NCBI GenBank assembly: GCA_026075535.2
Contig: AP026549.1
Span: 9,052,001-9,116,000 of the forward strand
Source: Tricholoma matsutake
Lineage: Eukaryota; Basidiomycota; Agaricomycetes; Agaricales; Tricholomataceae
Length of the DNA stretch: 64,000 bases
Direction: 5' to 3'
Below are positions 1 through 12,355 of the stretch, piece by piece. The position numbers and the translations under genes are program-made. The notes under the pieces were generated by a model. That model did not search any database and had not been told where the DNA came from. It saw nothing but the letters and a program-made list of their open reading frames with translations. Each line of letters begins with the position of its first letter. The stretch's first letter is position 1.

Positions 1-957
1 CAGGCCAACTACCACCAACAGAAAATCCCATGAATAGGCATCAGAGTCAGTGAGAATCAGATAAGTTAACTCACTCTTTCTACCTTTCAAGTTCTGAGTC
101 ATTAGAAGCCTGGTCTGTTACTGAATATTACTACCCAATTACTACCTCATTAATACCACACCAGCATATCATCATATCAGTGAAAGATTCATTTCCATTG
201 AATGCAAACTCTAATGGGCATAGCAGGGTAATTTGCAAGCTGGACAACGTTGATGAAGGGAGTTGTCACTTTGTGTGACAGGTTTTTCAGCAGAGACAGC
301 GGCTCGATAGCAGTGTTTGTGGACAACCCTAATTTGTCAAAAATAAATTCCCAAATGGAAATTCCAAAAAAGGAAGGAAGGAAGGAAGGTTGACAGAATT
401 TTCTGTTCACCTCCTCGCAGTAATTGTACATCTCACCATTTAATGAGTTGGGTTACTTTAGGTGAATATATTTGTGCTTTTCCTGTGGAATACAGAATTG
501 TTATTCTAGCTACAGAGCTTCAATTGCAAAGTATACACTAGCATCACACACCTGCAGGACTAGCAGATGGATAAAAACCTATTGAAATGTAGTGTAATTA
601 GTTTGGGATAAACACAGGAATGATAAGTAAAGGATGGATGAGTAACAGGAAAGTCAAAATGCAAGAAATCTGGAAAACGTAAGAGTAGGATGAGGAGAGC
701 ATCCAATGTCTCAGAACCAAGCACACTGTATAGGCCTATTATAGTATATTAAGTATCAGAGAGAACTAGATAGATTGTGGGTGTCCTTGCAGTGGAACAG
801 GAAAATCTGAGGGGGCTTCCAACTTGAAGATGCATGGAATTTCTAAAATGAAGGATCACAGATGGGGATTAATCATTGCAGGTAAGTGTAAACCACTCTA
901 TATGCAAATTAGAAAGCAAAAAAAAAATGATAGAAAATGAGCCAAGGGCAGGGAAGA
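1..957. other. AT-rich intergenic DNA, no gene seen
   Basis: No reading frame here has recognisable domains or splice structure. The only obvious feature is a short (GGAA)n microsatellite at about 372-389. I could not assign the rest to a repeat family. Confidence 0.5.
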
Positions 958-959
958 TA

Positions 960-2171
960 CTGTGCTATTACTACCTACTCTTCATCAGATGTTATGCATT
1001 ACCAAAAAAAATTGATCTCTTCACCTCTTCACGACCAAAATTTGAGCATTACAGGGAAAAAATCTCTTCATGAGACCCAAAATAGGACTAATTCATCTGG
1101 ACTGTGTGACCAACATAAGACCATTGAACTTTTTTCTTCTTTTACATAGCATATGACATCCAAGTCACTTACACAACATGCTCATAAATCCATTCACAAT
1201 CCCAGCATATTATTGACAGACTCTATTCCCTAGTGCTACAGCATCAATCTGTGAATTCATCAAATTCCCCTGTCCACCACAAGCCCGATCGAATCCCCCC
1301 AACTCTCAATTGTTATAATTGCACTGTGAGTCTCGCTTTTGATGTGTTTGATGTGTGTGCTATTTTTAGCATTTCCTTTGATACACATGGTCAATCCATG
1401 GCCCAGTTCCTCCTTGTCTCATTTTTATTCATACCTGTCCTTTGTTACACAGTACATATATATATATGTTCAGTAGTTACATTACCACCTCAGTCACTTA
1501 TACAGAGACTGAGGTGAGCTTCGTTAGTTACTTATTTATTGATCCATACTTACTGTACCTGCAACATGATCTTGATTGTACTAGGTACAGTACACATTAA
1601 TAAAGTCACTTATACAGAGACTGAGCATGATCTTGATTGTACTAGGATCCACTTTCTACATCAATACTGGTCATTGCATGCCCCAGTTGCCTTTGATGTT
1701 GAAAGCCTAAGGTGCCTATCAATTCCATACTGAGCTCTACTAAAGAATATAAAGGAACAGGTCCATCAGCAACATTCCCTTGGACAGGCAGCTTCAATCC
1801 AATATTTGCACCTACCAGCCACCCTTGGTCTCGTGTTGTTTCCATTATGGGTTGTCACATTTTGGATTGAGGTGTCTCACCTGCACCAATATGTGCAGGA
1901 GCCCTGGCAGCTTGCAGAGCTCTGGTTGACAAAGACTTCAAGTACATACCATAAAGCCAAGAGATGGCAAGTTTGTGATCAAGCGCAGGCTGACTCATAG
2001 AGTACTCCCATACACATTGTAAGGCCAAGAAAAAAATGGATTTTTGCCTGTCAAAAAAAATTGACTTGTAATGCTCTTCATGGCCATTTGTTATGTGTTA
2101 CATGTTGAACAACTCTTCACTTCACAGGCTGGCGTTACATGTTACATGAAGAGTAGGTCATAATAGCACAG
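960..2171. mobile_element. TA-flanked terminal-inverted-repeat element (non-autonomous, mariner-like)
   Basis: The left end at 960 starts CTGTGCTATTA and continues into CTACTCTTCAT. The right end, read on the other strand from 2171, starts with the same CTGTGCTATTA and also continues into CTACTCTTCAT. About 24 of the first 26 bases match. Both ends are bordered by TA (958-959 and 2172-2173), as expected for the Tc1/mariner target duplication. The interior has no transposase, so it would be non-autonomous. A solo Copia LTR sits inside (1311-1660), so the original element was roughly 860 bp. Another TIR superfamily with a TA-containing target is possible. Confidence 0.55.
1311..1660 (+). repeat. 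Solo LTR of the window's Copia family
   Basis: The sequence runs from TGTTATAATTG to TTTCTACA and is flanked on both sides by TCAAT (1306-1310 and 1661-1665), a perfect 5-bp target duplication. It aligns along its length with the Copia LTRs elsewhere in the window. It shares the CCTCAGT...ACTGAGG hairpin (1488-1514) and the two copies of a TTGTACTAGG-containing unit near the 3' end. It is clearly more diverged than the others, so it is an old insertion resolved by LTR-LTR recombination. It lies inside the TA-flanked element and is therefore younger than it. Confidence 0.85.
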
Positions 2172-2173
2172 TA

Positions 2174-2610
2174 TGGTAGTCCCAAGATTCTCATTGAGAG
2201 TGTGGCTGTGCATGCAACAAATGTGGAGACCCAAATAACTGCAGTTACTTGAGAATTAAAATATCTGTCAGTGGGAATATCTAGAGTGTAGGGATGAAAT
2301 GCCATGAGTATGGGCCCCAGGAATAGGGAGAGAGAACAGTGAGACACCAAGACTTTGAGATCAAGAACAAATAAAAAGCCAATAAAAAGCAAAAGACAAG
2401 GTATCAAGGAGACCTGACATCAGCAAATTCACAAAAATATTTTGGAGCTTTATAAAGACACTATACAGTCAAAAAAGCCAAAAAGTGTGAAGATGTTTGG
2501 CTAGGCCCCCCCTTCCAAAAAGTTGGGTGTGGGGACATGCTATAAGAACAAAAAAATTATATGGTCATACAAAGTCCATAAAGTACAACTAATGTCACTA
2601 TGCTACTCAC
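2174..2610. other. Intergenic, no gene seen
   Basis: No supported coding sequence. A motif near 2470 (gtcaaaaaagccaaaaag) recurs in similar form near 2900, on either side of the foldback element. I could not classify it. Confidence 0.4.
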
Positions 2611-2780
2611 GGAATAGCGGGGAAGAGATGGGTTTATATATCTGAACATGAGCACGGACCATTTGTACATGTTTCCAGGTCATGTGTTGCCATACAAGCC
2701 GATCTAACATTGCAAACACATACAAATGGTCTGTGCACATGTTCAAATATATATAATCCCATCTCGTCCCCTTCTATTCC
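2611..2780. repeat. Foldback / MITE-like hairpin element
   Basis: Two arms of about 70-75 bases are near-perfect reverse complements around a short loop. The left arm begins GGAATAG and passes through GAGATGGG, TTATATAT, TGAACATG and GACCATTTGTA. The right arm read backwards gives the same series and ends CTATTCC at 2780. There is no coding capacity. Target duplications are not evident. The transcript would form a long hairpin. Confidence 0.7.
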
Positions 2781-4354
2781 TCGCGCATGCCCTGTATTAT
2801 AATTATAATTATAATAATATATATGAGACTTTTTAACTTTTAAGCCTTTTCTATACTTTCTTGTCAATAGGTCTTTTGAGATTGGTGTGATAAAGCTGAA
2901 AAAGTCAAAAAGCCCAAAAATAAAGTGTGATTTTCCTGATGGAGTGCATGCAGTAATGGAACTGACAATCACAACTAACATTATATCTGAAGCATCTTCC
3001 ATGGTGGCAGACCCAGAATACCATATATTGCAGGTGGTAGGCTAACGAGGCCAAATGCGGCCTCGATTACTGGCGTGGGAACTCAATACTGGCTATCGAG
3101 TCCACAAACACCATTACCGCGCCGAGACGGCAGGTCCCTCGGTTATCAGAGGTCGGGCATCGAAAAATGAGCTGTCCTGGTTCTGTTGCCATACCTTAGA
3201 AATCCTAGCGCCGAGTACCCCTTGCAGTGCTGGCCGTTTCAGTTACATCTCGTCTTCTGGTCCAAGTTCTCTGCTTACCCTACAGTATTGCTAGGACAAC
3301 AGAAATGGAATTTTATTCATCATTCAAGGCTAGTCCAACGAGTCCATTGGTAACATTGTCACGTTCCTGTTTGGGCTCGCTTGATCATGGGCTGTGTTAG
3401 ATTGGTGTTAGACTTTTGATGAAAAGTCGATTTTGATCATCATTTGGGTGGTTCTCGATTTTTCTAGATCCTTATGGGAAGTCACCTACTTGAAATAAAT
3501 ACTTTTTTAGAACTTAACCCTGTACTTATTAAGTCGTATGAAGCGGCTCACGAGCTTTGGCGAGAAGGTTTATTACTAATTCTCGGTTGGTTGACACTTC
3601 TCCAACACTTCTCTTAAGTAATACTCAGGAGATCCTCTCTAAGAGTTACTGATAAATCAGGAGGCGAGCATGCAAATTGTCATTCGTTTGTCTGCAAAAT
3701 GAAATCTGTGAAAAGAGAGAATTAATTCATATAAGTATTATATGACTGGGGGTTGCCATGCGTGGCTGTGACTGGGAGTGACAGCAATTTCATTTCCGAG
3801 CGCTGCTGGAATCCCCTCATCTTATGAAAGGATCTAATGAGCTTGTCGACTGACTCACTATCAGTTTCAGCTTATTTTTGGGAAGTTTCCTACTAGCTCG
3901 AGCCAGTACATCCCGATAATCAGGATTTTCATCCCACATACCATCAAAAACGACCTATCTCCTTCAATGCTATCTGTGATGCAGAGCTGTTGTGAATGAT
4001 TCAGTGAACACGGGTCTTCACAAAATGAACCGCTTTCCATTGGCTTTCCCGCTCAGTCCACTCCCACTGATCCCTAAAAGAGACTGACAGAGACTGAAAG
4101 AGCCCACGACCCTGTATACATCTGTCAACCAAACTGTCAACTTGATCCGGATTGCCCGATTATAACTTTGTGAATGATATTCCCACTCAAATAGATAATC
4201 AGGCTTCCCTGCGATATCCGAGGCTATTCTTTCAGAGTTACAACTATTTATCGGGAGCTCTGAAACCTGGACGATCACCAACTTTGATTCTTAACTGAAG
4301 ACCCCAGTTCTCTCGAGCCCTCGTACTATCGCGAAGCTCATCAATACTACCCCA
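2781..4354. other. Intergenic region upstream of the membrane protein gene
   Basis: No coding region supported. The last few hundred bases are less AT-rich and presumably hold the promoter of the gene starting at 4355, but I see no clear TATA box or other definable site. Confidence 0.4.
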
Positions 4355-5756
4355 ATGGTCGTTGCGAGTATACCATTAGACAGAGCTTATTTGACCGCGA
4401 TATGGCTGGAGACGCTGTTTTACGGTGAGATCCATTATTTTTCACATTCTAGTCGTGCTTATTTAGCTCATACACTTATCGATTGCCCACTTCCAGGAAT
4501 GAACATCATTCTTTTTGGCTCATATATTTTCATTACCCGGTACAAGCGCAAGCATCCTAGAGTAGGCAGAACAATCATGTTCACTGCCATCTTCATGTTC
4601 TTGTTCTCCACAACACACGTATCCTTGGGCTTCCAGCGTCTTATCGAGGGCTTCATCGTTCTCCGAAATCAGCCTGGTGGGCCCGGTGCATTTTTCTCTG
4701 ACGTCTCTATTCCTGCGAACGTCGCGAAGGTTTGCATCCATACCATCAATGTAAGTTACTTTATCCACTAAACTCTGTTCACCGGACTGATTGTGTTTTC
4801 GCTAAAAAATGTAGTCTATTTTGGGCGACAGTATCGTGGTATGTAAATAGTATTACTCTCCAGCGGCTTAACTGAACATACCGTGTAACAGGTGTGGAGG
4901 TGTTACCACGTGTGGGGCCAGAACATCTGGATCTGCGTCTTTCCGATCCTCTTGATATTAGCTTCTGCATGTGAGTGGGTTGACATTGATTATTTGACAG
5001 ACCTGACCTACGGTTGTGCAGGTTCAGGCTTTGCTCAGACCATCATCTTTGCTAATGCCAAGACTACGCACACGGCATTCGCGGCAGCCCTTGAGCATTG
5101 GAACGGGTCGGTCTTCAGTCTCTCACTGGCCACCAATGTTATCGTCACGTCGTTGATCGCTACACGTGTCTGGTTTGCACACAAACACTTCTGATGCCAA
5201 TAAACGATGCCTGACGCATTCATGTTATGTAGGTATCTGGAGCGGCAGCTGAAAGATTTGCCAACCAAGAACGCTATGCTATACATAAAAATTCTCGCCC
5301 TCGTGATTGAGTCTGGTGCAATCTACTCCAGTGCCCTCATCATTGAGATCACTCTATACTTCATCAACACCAATGCCTTTTACATTGTATACGATCCAAT
5401 TGCTCAGCTCACTGTGAATCCCAACTCTCCTCTCATTCATATCATCGTTATGCTGACTTCCCGCGGTATCCCAATAGGGCATCGTACCAACCATGATCAT
5501 CGTAATCACCACCCTTGGTCTTACGACGAGTGAACTTAATTCCGGCAATGACACGTATGCTACTGGATCAAGGCCTCCTATCGCGTTCAGAACTGTAGGC
5601 GAAACTACCACTACGCGCTCCTACAGGGACAGATCCGAAAGGTCTGTTCCTGGACCTGGACCTATATACGTGGACGAGATAAAACCCAACCTTATTGGCA
5701 CGGCTTCACAGTCGGAGTCTGATCATGATTTCGAGCACCATGATGCTGCGGTCTGA
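4355..5756 (+). CDS. Seven-helix integral membrane protein (agaricomycete-specific type)
   Basis: Seven exons with GT-AG introns join into one open frame of about 345 residues. They are 4355-4424, 4497-4750, 4815-4838 (a 24-nt microexon), 4892-4970, 5022-5172, 5233-5413 and 5478-5756, and all junction phases agree. Hydrophobic helices fall near residues 12-36, 48-66, 98-118, 127-148, 172-192, 212-232 and 245-270. A polar tail of about 75 residues rich in Ser, Thr, Asp and Glu follows. The WRCYHVWG segment after helix 3 and the RxWYLERQ-like segment after helix 5 are typical of the large basidiomycete families of seven-helix proteins of unknown ligand. A receptor or sensor role in the plasma membrane is inference only. 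No lesion is visible, so it looks functional. Confidence 0.85.
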
Positions 5757-7169
5757 CCGAGCAGCCAATCGTTTTGTATAAGTACATACATTTCCTTAGG
5801 ATATATCATTATTATGTACCCTTGCTTTCGATACTATGTTCTGCAATGTTTGGTCGTGGCGTAGATGTTGAGTGGGCTGTTCTATCCGACGATTTGTGCT
5901 ATATCAAAAGATATTGTCATAGCAGACCTAATAGGTGTCTCTATTTACCCTTGAAAAAAAAACACACAGACGTTTGATGGGCGGTGTCCTATTCTCTTGT
6001 TTTTCGACGTCCGACAGACTTTTATCGTACGATTTCCTTAAAAGCCTCGGAAATCAAAAAGTTGGGATTCAGCTACATGTGCATTTTTTCAGAAGGGGCC
6101 TATCGATATGAGTTTGGCTGGACAGCTTCACTCATGTGATCCAGAGATGCGATCCAGAGTAACAGACTACGCCATCGCGACGATGAAATCTTGAGATGCT
6201 AGAGTGTCGATGCTCGTAGTCGTCTTCACTATGACAATCACGTTTTGTCCCTATATCGAATAATATTGCGTTGTTCGGCTGCGATGTAACCCTTGATAGG
6301 TGGAGCGTCTCAGAAACAACGAGAGTGTGTCATTGGTGCGTCATGGACATTCTTCGTTAGATCTTGGATCAGATATGAATGACGATTGATTACCTGCCGA
6401 ATTTGGCAGAAAAAAATTTATTGGGAAAACTTGGTGCACATTAGTGAAATGTAGAGTCTGGAGAGAGCGGACGTTGATCCTGGTTGATGGGCGCGTATCT
6501 ATAAGGAGTGATCGGGTAGCCGGTGATATTACGCGCCTTCCTAGTGTGTTGCTGGAGAATCGACAGTTTTGGACGGAATCAAGGTACGAATCACTCACTA
6601 TATATATTATGGGTGGTCAGGTACCAAATGCACACGTTATGATATGATAGCACTTTATTGACAGTCGGACTTCGTTTCCTGATCCGGACCAGTCAGTCTA
6701 TTAACGGAATGACACTTGTTGATGGAAGCCTTTACGTATTCACCATGCGCGCCTTCCGTATCTCCACATGCGAGTCCACCGAGATAAAAAAAAAACAATC
6801 ACTACGAGATTATCGGGGATGCGCTCATGTCCCACTCCAACGAGGATACCGCGTTGACTTCCCTCGATGCACGAGTCCATGAATTTTCCCCCAAGGCAGT
6901 GACAGCATTTATTGTCCTACATGCATGGGTCACGATCAGCATTAGTCGAGAAAGGACGAACACCACTGACGTCTTTCTAATCCGTGACGCACCGGCGCAC
7001 ATGTTGCTAAGTAGCTAGTGTTCGACGAGCGAGTTAGGATGCACTGTCCATGGCTCGCATGTTGTTTCCGCCAGATATAGCAGGCTCGAGCCACAAATCA
7101 AGGAGAGGACTGACCTATCTTTCCATTAGCTCCCAGGACTTGCCCTCACTGTGGCACTTGGTTCGAATG
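5757..7169. other. Intergenic, no gene recognised
   Basis: Several short frames exist on both strands (for example 6444-6647 and 6827-7018), but none shows a domain, conserved motif or consistent splice structure. A decayed gene fragment cannot be excluded. Confidence 0.4.
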
Positions 7170-7177
7170 TTGGGGTG

Positions 7178-8843
7178 TAGGGTCAGTTCAGTCCGGTTCT
7201 TGGCACTTTTTGCCGAACCGTGAACCGAAGTTTCATTAATTTTTCAGAACTGAACTGAGAACAGAACAGAACAGGAAAGAACTGGTTCTCAACGGTTCTG
7301 TTCAGTCTGGTTCTCGGTTTGAACTGGTGAACTGAGATAAAAAGTAAAAAAAAGTGCTATGTACCCATTTCCGCACACCAGACCAGCGAAGTACCACTTT
7401 GACATCCAAAAAAGGCAATGCTTACAAATCTTTATGAGGCATACTTAGAATGCTCAATATCATCTTTTGAAAAAGTAAAACATTACAGAAAGTATGGTAT
7501 CCCCACAACATGGGGGGTTGGTGAGCTAAGCCGAGAGGCTCATTCAATTGTTAAGCATCACAATTATCCAACTATGTAAGCCACACATACTCAGAAAGCA
7601 GTATATTTATTATCCAAACCGTGTGGTAAAAGAGAAAATTAAAAGTGTAAAAAGAAATAAAACTAAAGTACCCCCTCCTCTCGCAAAGGACATGAGGGAG
7701 GGCATGGGCCCACGGTACAGCCGTGTTGCACCATGTTGTCCTGCATTGTCTGCACCATTGTTGTCCCCTCATTTGTCCCATCCCATCCCTGCCATCGTCC
7801 TCATCCTCGCCCTTCCTCATCTTCTGGCTGTGGTCATCTGCTCCCTGTTGTCGTTGTCTGTTTCTCCTTCTCCTCGTCTGGTCCTCGTTGTTATTGTCCC
7901 CATCCCTATTTCATCATAGTTCCCATCCCTGTCTCTGGTCCTGGCTGTCCTGTTGTCATTGTCCTCCTACCCCTGGTTCATTGTCCTCTTGTCGTTGTCA
8001 GCAGTTCTGGTTAGTACAAAAAGTTTGTTAGTAACAAAAGAATGAAATGAGAAGAAAAAAACTTACCAATGGCACAAGGGACGTCAAACAATGTCTCTTG
8101 GGCCTTTATTTATTTTCTTTGCCTTCTTGTCTCCCCCTCGTCTCCTGTTGTCTTGTCGTTCTGTTCTGTTTAGTCTGGTGGTGCTCTCGCCATTTTGTAG
8201 TTGCACATGTTCCGCAAACAGTTGCTTGCGGCAGGTGTAACTTGTTGGGGTGCTTATGTGGTCCTGTGAGTGGCCGCTGTCATCGTCTGGGTGTCATTTC
8301 ATTGATATAATGAAAATATAAGTTAATTGAATCAAATAGAAAGCAAAGAACATAAAAAAAAACTTACTGGTGGCCCAAATGACATTATCGTAGTTTGGGC
8401 CTGTTTCTGCTGTTGGTTCTAGGGATAGGAGGAAGGGAGGCGGCATTGTTGATATGTGGTAGTGGTAGGTGGTTATACATGTAGGTTAAATATTTATTGT
8501 TTGGTCACATATTGATGACCTTTGTCAGCATTTTTGTTCTTGGGGGCATTTCTTGAGGTTGGTGTGGGTGATAGAGCAGCTCTCTACTGATCCCCTCAAG
8601 CTCCATTGCACCCTTAAGTTCTAGCATGCACAAGATGTAATTATTCCCTGTTTCAGCACCCCCCTAACCCCTCAACAAGTTCAGTTTGAACTGGTCCAAA
8701 CCTTGGTTCTCTTGCCATGGCCATGTCCCAAACTGAGAACCAGAACCAATATGTTCAGTGGCTGGACCAAACCTGAACTGAACAGAACTGTTGGTTCGGT
8801 TCTACTGGTTTTGGTTCTTTGCATCAGTTTTGGAACAACCCTA
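7178..8843. mobile_element. hAT-like non-autonomous element with intron-like units
   Basis: The ends read TAGGGT at 7178 and ACCCTA at 8843. They are flanked by 8-bp sequences TTGGGGTG (7170-7177) and TTGCAGTG (8844-8851) that agree at 6 of 8 positions. Both subterminal regions (7183-7340 and about 8680-8830) are packed with short GGTTC/GTTCAG repeats in opposite orientations, as is common in hAT ends. No transposase is recognisable. On the minus strand the interior carries two GTAAGT donors (near 8069 and 8368), each after a similar exon end. The intron below 8069 also has a TACTAAC branch site and a CAG acceptor near 8010. The 7690-7990 stretch is low-complexity and pyrimidine-rich. Confidence 0.55.
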
Positions 8844-8851
8844 TTGCAGTG

Positions 8852-10234
8852 ATGACAGCAGATTTGGTAGTGTACTTGGTATTTGCCCGAAATTCCATGA
8901 CAGTAGCAATCTTAGTTCTGGCACCCAGCAGATCGACAGCGCAGCTGAGAGGCACAGAAGAAAACATAACCAGACATGTTTCCAGACCAATATCCAAACT
9001 GTGGGCAATAACAATGATGAAAGAGTGGAATATGGCAGTGGTGGGGTAGTTTAGGATCACTGGGTAGCATTACTGTGGACACTGAATATCATCTACACAT
9101 ACTACTCCCACTTCTCCACGCGTCTCTTCCATCCCATTACTGTCCCAGGATAGTGCAGGTTTATCCTTGCTGGGAAGGATGCCTATCTGGTACAAGAATG
9201 GTGGTGTGCATGCAAGGGTCTGCAGTATGAGATGGTAAGAGCGATGCAATAGAGCTGCAGGATGGGGATGGTAGGGAGATCAAAAAGAAGAGGCATACTT
9301 TGAGTTGGAGGTCTGACATACCCTTTGTGGTGCAGAATAATAGCAAGCATGAGGATAAGGAGAACAGACATTCCAGAAACCTTTCTCAACTTCTGTCCTT
9401 CCTCACTTGCTGTGAGATACAGCACATCAGCCCATATAGCAGGAGCTCGCAAGTGATTTGTTCAGTCTCTTTTTCTCTCCAACTTCAAACTCAGCTTGGA
9501 CAGTGAGCACCTGTAAGTATACTTGTATGTGAGTGCCTCACCTATGTTATGGGGAGCTTGCCTTATCCCAGTCTTTCACTCAATGCTTATCTGAGTACAT
9601 ATTTATTCATTGAATACATTTTCACTAAGATTCATCCGATGCATATCTAGAGTGAATCCCAATGCCTCTTGCCTTGTGTTTTGCTTGTATTATCCTCTCT
9701 CAACATCTTCATTGACTCTGTTTCTTCACAACACTATAGGCATTGGATTCCAAAATGCCAATCCCTTCAATCTTTTGACCCAGGAAATTGCAACAAATAA
9801 CAGCCCAGATGAAAAGTCCTTTGGCACCTGAGGCTGGCAGTGGCTTGGAAAATGAGACTGCAATAGAACAATACCTCAATGCAAGATAGCTTCAACATCA
9901 GAAGTCCATTTTTGCAAAACATTACTCTGACTAGAAACTGAGTTTTTGCTTGAGTTTTGCAAGATACTTTTCCAGGTGCATGCCAAACTCACCAAAAAAG
10001 CACTTCAGGCAACCACCCTTGACCCCCTAATTAGGGTAGACTGTCCCACCAAGAAAGACTACCCTAAGTAGGCCTAAGACCAGGGGATAGTTCCAAGCTC
10101 AATGGTCCTCCCCATGGTTAGGCATGGACATCCCATTGGGAAGGCCCAAAAGGCAGTTTTGTCTGCCCACAGAACTAGATCTGGACCAAGTATACCTTGG
10201 GGAGGTCCAACTGCTGTGGGCAGCCCTATGTTAC
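8852..10234. other. Intergenic / unclassified
   Basis: Short frames occur on both strands (for example 8819-9049 plus and 9183-9452 minus, the latter with a hydrophobic stretch), but I recognise no family. Part of 9900-10200 may be an unrecognisable continuation of the Gypsy-1 relic above it. Confidence 0.35.
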
Positions 10235-11690
10235 ATCAGGAGTGGGAGCCCGGTGTTTGTCCACAGGACCTTCAGGGTGGAAGTGAATGGTGAGGTTGAA
10301 CTGTGAGAGGTATTCTGACCACTGAGCTTGTTGATGGGTCAGGAGCTACATGGTGCTGAAGTATTCCAGGTTTTTGTGATCCATGACCACATCTATTGGA
10401 TTTCTGGAACCTTCAAGGTACTGTCACCAGTGTTTGAAGGCTTTGAATATAGCCAAGAGTTCCTTGTCATGGGTGTTGTAGTTCAATTCAGCTGTGGGAG
10501 TGGAATGCAACTGGATGAATTTCTCTGTCCAGAGTATAGATGGAAAGGATAGCTGCAAGTGCATAGTCTGAAGCATCTGTTTCCAGGATAATGCAGGAGT
10601 CCAGAAGCCATTGCATGAGTACTGGGGCATGGGTGAATTCTTCTTTTAGTTTGTTGAAGGCTTCTTGGCACTTCTTGCCAAAGTCCCATAGGGCATGTTT
10701 CTGAGTAAGTTGGGTGAGAGTGATGACAATGTTGGAATACCCATGGATAAAGTGTCAGTAGAAGTTGCAAAATCCAAAGAAGGATTGAATATCCTTCACC
10801 TTTCAAGGTTTGGGCCAGTCAAGGATGGCTTTGACTTTATCTTTGGACATCTGGAGTCCATCCAGGGAGGGGATGAAGCCTAAGTACTCCACACTATTCT
10901 CTGTGGAACTCACATTTCTGTGGAGCACCATAGAGACTGTTCTTTCAGAGTCTCCAGAGAACTTCCTTGATGTGGGCCTTAGGTTGACTCATGTCATTGG
11001 AGTAGATTAGGATATTGTCCAGGTAGACAATGGCACTGATATCTGGGAGGTTGCTGAAGATGTCATTCATGAGGTGCTGAAAGGCTGCGGGAGCAATGGT
11101 GAGCCCAAAAGGAACAACCAGCCATTCAAAAGAGCTGTAGCGTGTGTGGAAAGTGATTTTCCATTCATCTCCCTCAGCAATGTGAGCTCAGTGATAGGCA
11201 TGCTGGAGGTCAATTTTGGTGAACACATGGGCTTTCCTGGGTAGTCTAGATGATCTGAGATTAGCAGGAGTGGGTAGTGGTCCTTCTTTGAAATGCAGTT
11301 AAGTCTCCAGTAGTTGACACATAACTGGAGGCTTCCATTTGTTTTCTTGACAAAGAGTATGGGAGTGCCCTGAGGAGATTTGGAGGGGCAGATGAAGCCA
11401 GAACCAACATTCTCTTCAATGAATACTCACAAGGCTTCTAGTTCAGAGGGAGAGTGTTAAGTTCTTAGTGGAATGAAGGAAGTCATCAGATTTCCAGTCA
11501 TACCCAGTTGGTAGTGGTCAAAGGATAAAGGGAGGACAGAAGAAGGAAAGGAAACCCAACAGGATTCCGGGGCAGAGTCCACTTGGCTTGATGCACCAAG
11601 TGTAAGGGGACAGGAAGGACTTGGCTTCAACTTGTAAGAAGTTGCACCCTTCTCATCAAGTGTCCTAATTTCAAGACAAGGGTAAGGAGG
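10235..11690 (-). pseudogene. Decayed Gypsy-1-family relic (LTR fragment, RT, RNase H, end of integrase)
   Basis: Read on the minus strand, 11600-11690 matches the Gypsy-1 LTR (the segment around GAAATTAGGACAC and the following GAAGCCAAGTCC). From about 11455 down it matches the reverse transcriptase and RNase H, including an ELNY-THDKELLAIF block near 10475. Near 10275 the RNase H region joins straight to the GPxDKHRAP segment that follows the integrase core in the intact element, so most of the integrase is deleted. Gag and protease are also missing between LTR and RT. Many stops and frameshifts make it dead. The same family is represented by the complete element at 32277-39943. Confidence 0.75.
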
Positions 11691-12355
11691 AGATACAAGT
11701 TCTGGAGATTCTCTGGGGAGAGCAAGGTAAAATTTGAGATGGACTTAGAAGAGGATTTGGGGAAGTTAACTTGGTTGGAATTAAGTTGGGTGACTTTGTT
11801 GATTTACAAACTGCCTAATACAAGATGAAAGTAGCTAGCTTAAATACTAAGGATCAGAGGCGATCAGAGTTTCTGAGGCTGTGATAATTCGCAAACTGGC
11901 CTCCCAAGACAAATATCCTGAAACCGTTTCATTGAATTGGAAATGAGAGAATTTCATCTCTATGCAGTGCTGCTGATAGGAGGTGGGCTGTGATGCAAGG
12001 TGGCCAGGAAAGGTGGCAGAATGGAAGGATGCCTGGTTTGGCAACCTACACTAGACTTAAGGTGGACTGGAAAGACAGGACTAAGTTATCTTCATTGCAT
12101 GGAAGTAGGAACCATAAGTTACTACAAATAAAAGAATAGGAAGTTACTATACCTTCATTGCATGGAAGTAGGAATGAAGGTTAAGGAATAAAAAATAAGT
12201 AATATATAAGAAAAAGATTGACCGTGTAAGTAAAAGGCCGCATCAAGCATAGTGTGTGATTTGGGAAGGCTGCATCGGGTGTAGTCACATAATAGGAAGG
12301 TATCACATCAGCAGTGCAATGTTGGCATTGATGGATGCAGATAGGGAGGTAATAA
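11691..12355. other. Unclassified, possibly remaining LTR sequence
   Basis: No coding region seen. The first 100-150 bases may continue the degenerate LTR of the relic below them (similar base composition and short matching words), but the match is too weak to draw a boundary. Confidence 0.3.

Noticed and set aside
7140..7185. Possible tRNA (GGTTCGAAT box near 7160)
   Set aside because: I could not form an acceptor stem or find a matching A box. It overlaps the end of the hAT-like element.
8819..9452. Short frames with hydrophobic stretches as a possible gene split by the hAT-like element
   Set aside because: No family resemblance, no consistent splice sites, and no matching frame on the left side of the element.
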